Below, in pieces: positions 63,833 through 64,000 of a stretch of 64,000 nucleotides of DNA; positions within the stretch are counted from its first letter, which is position 1; the number at the start of each line of letters is the position of its first letter. A model generated the notes under the pieces. The model was not told the origin of the DNA, did not search any database, and was given only the letters and a program-made list of their open reading frames with translations. Origin of the DNA: Streptomyces sp. M92 (GTDB taxonomy: Bacteria; Actinomycetota; Actinomycetes; Streptomycetales; Streptomycetaceae); NCBI RefSeq assembly GCF_028473745.1, contig NZ_CP101137.1, forward strand, positions 4,278,001-4,342,000, given 5' to 3'. The translations under genes were made by a program, and so were the position numbers.

Positions 63833-64000
63833 ATGAGTGGGCGTCAGATACCGCGGACCGGCCGAGACCGGCTCGCCGACGCGATCCTCGCGGTCGTGGT
63901 CGGCGCCCTCGGCATGACCGTCGCGGCCTTCGACGGCGACACCACCGTCCTGGACCAGGCGCTGGTCGCCCTCGCCTCGGCGGCCCTCGCCTTCCACCGC
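63833..64000 (+). CDS. N-terminal part of a probable membrane protein (possibly a sensor kinase)
   Basis: Only the first 56 codons are in the window. They encode MSGRQIPRTGRDRLADAILA followed by hydrophobic VVVGALGMTVAAF and a second hydrophobic run ALVALASAALAF. This two-helix start occurs in actinobacterial histidine kinases of the NarL-partner type, but the decisive domains lie beyond the window. Confidence 0.4.
   Translation, partial: MSGRQIPRTGRDRLADAILAVVVGALGMTVAAFDGDTTVLDQALVALASAALAFHR

Overview
The window is high-GC actinobacterial DNA, almost certainly Streptomyces. Evidence: strong third-position GC bias, many GTG starts, AGGAGG-type ribosome sites, four-base ATGA/GTGA gene overlaps, rare TTA codons confined to particular genes, and typical Streptomyces families (DUF6278, PucR, LAL-type LuxR, a secreted gamma-glutamyltransferase). 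No rRNA, tRNA or CRISPR array was recognised. All family assignments are from reading the translations by eye; no database was searched.

Region 1 (1-13.3 kb) is a low-oxygen/dormancy-style metabolic block: the end of an ADP-forming acyl-CoA synthetase, a flavodoxin-domain protein, a hydrolase-fold protein with its catalytic residues lost, a zinc alcohol dehydrogenase, a PPOX-family protein, two CBS+BON proteins, a cyclic-nucleotide-binding-domain protein, pyruvate phosphate dikinase, pyruvate formate-lyase with its activase, and an Acg-type nitroreductase. Five intergenic sites carry the 14-bp inverted repeat GGGCCG-N2-CGGCCC or a one-mismatch form. This is the same geometry as the mycobacterial DosR box, so the block probably forms one regulon.

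Region 2 (13.3-18.5 kb) has a tyrosine integrase whose stop codon overlaps the start of a fused pcaL gene, then chromosomal housekeeping genes: an MBL-fold hydrolase, exodeoxyribonuclease III and a DUF6278 protein.

Region 3 (19,103-45,413) is a 26.3-kb inserted island. It splits one minus-strand gene, whose first half is at 45,748-45,414 and whose second half is at 19,098-18,666. The two junctions share the 4-bp word TTCG, and the halves rejoin in frame as a 255-residue protein. The island starts with degraded transposase remnants. It then carries a cryptic biosynthetic cluster without PKS, NRPS, terpene or RiPP core genes: an APH-type kinase, aminotransferase, transketolase, glycosyltransferase, SDR, O-methyltransferase, an unknown protein, a Gfo/Idh/MocA oxidoreductase, aldo/keto reductase, HAD phosphatase, a VioB-type ferritin-like protein with an unknown partner, an APC permease and a LAL regulator. 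The enzyme set suggests a glycosylated, aminated, methylated sugar- or cyclitol-derived product. A decayed DUF6039-like gene and a nucleobase salvage operon follow (nucleoside hydrolase, MFS transporter, frameshifted UPRTase, AzgA-type permease, HD phosphohydrolase). TTA (bldA) codons occur in at least six island genes, including the regulator.

Region 4 (45.4-64 kb) returns to chromosomal genes: gamma-glutamyltransferase, a Clp/Hsp100 ATPase, an 89-bp tandem repeat, a methionine aminopeptidase divergent from a small XRE regulator, and a reductive pyrimidine/hydantoin catabolism cluster (two beta-ureidopropionase paralogues, aminotransferase, PucR regulator, dihydropyrimidinase, F420-type LLM oxidoreductase, NCS1 transporter). 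After these come a DUF3558-like protein, a methyltransferase/AhpD-like pair and the first codons of a probable membrane protein.
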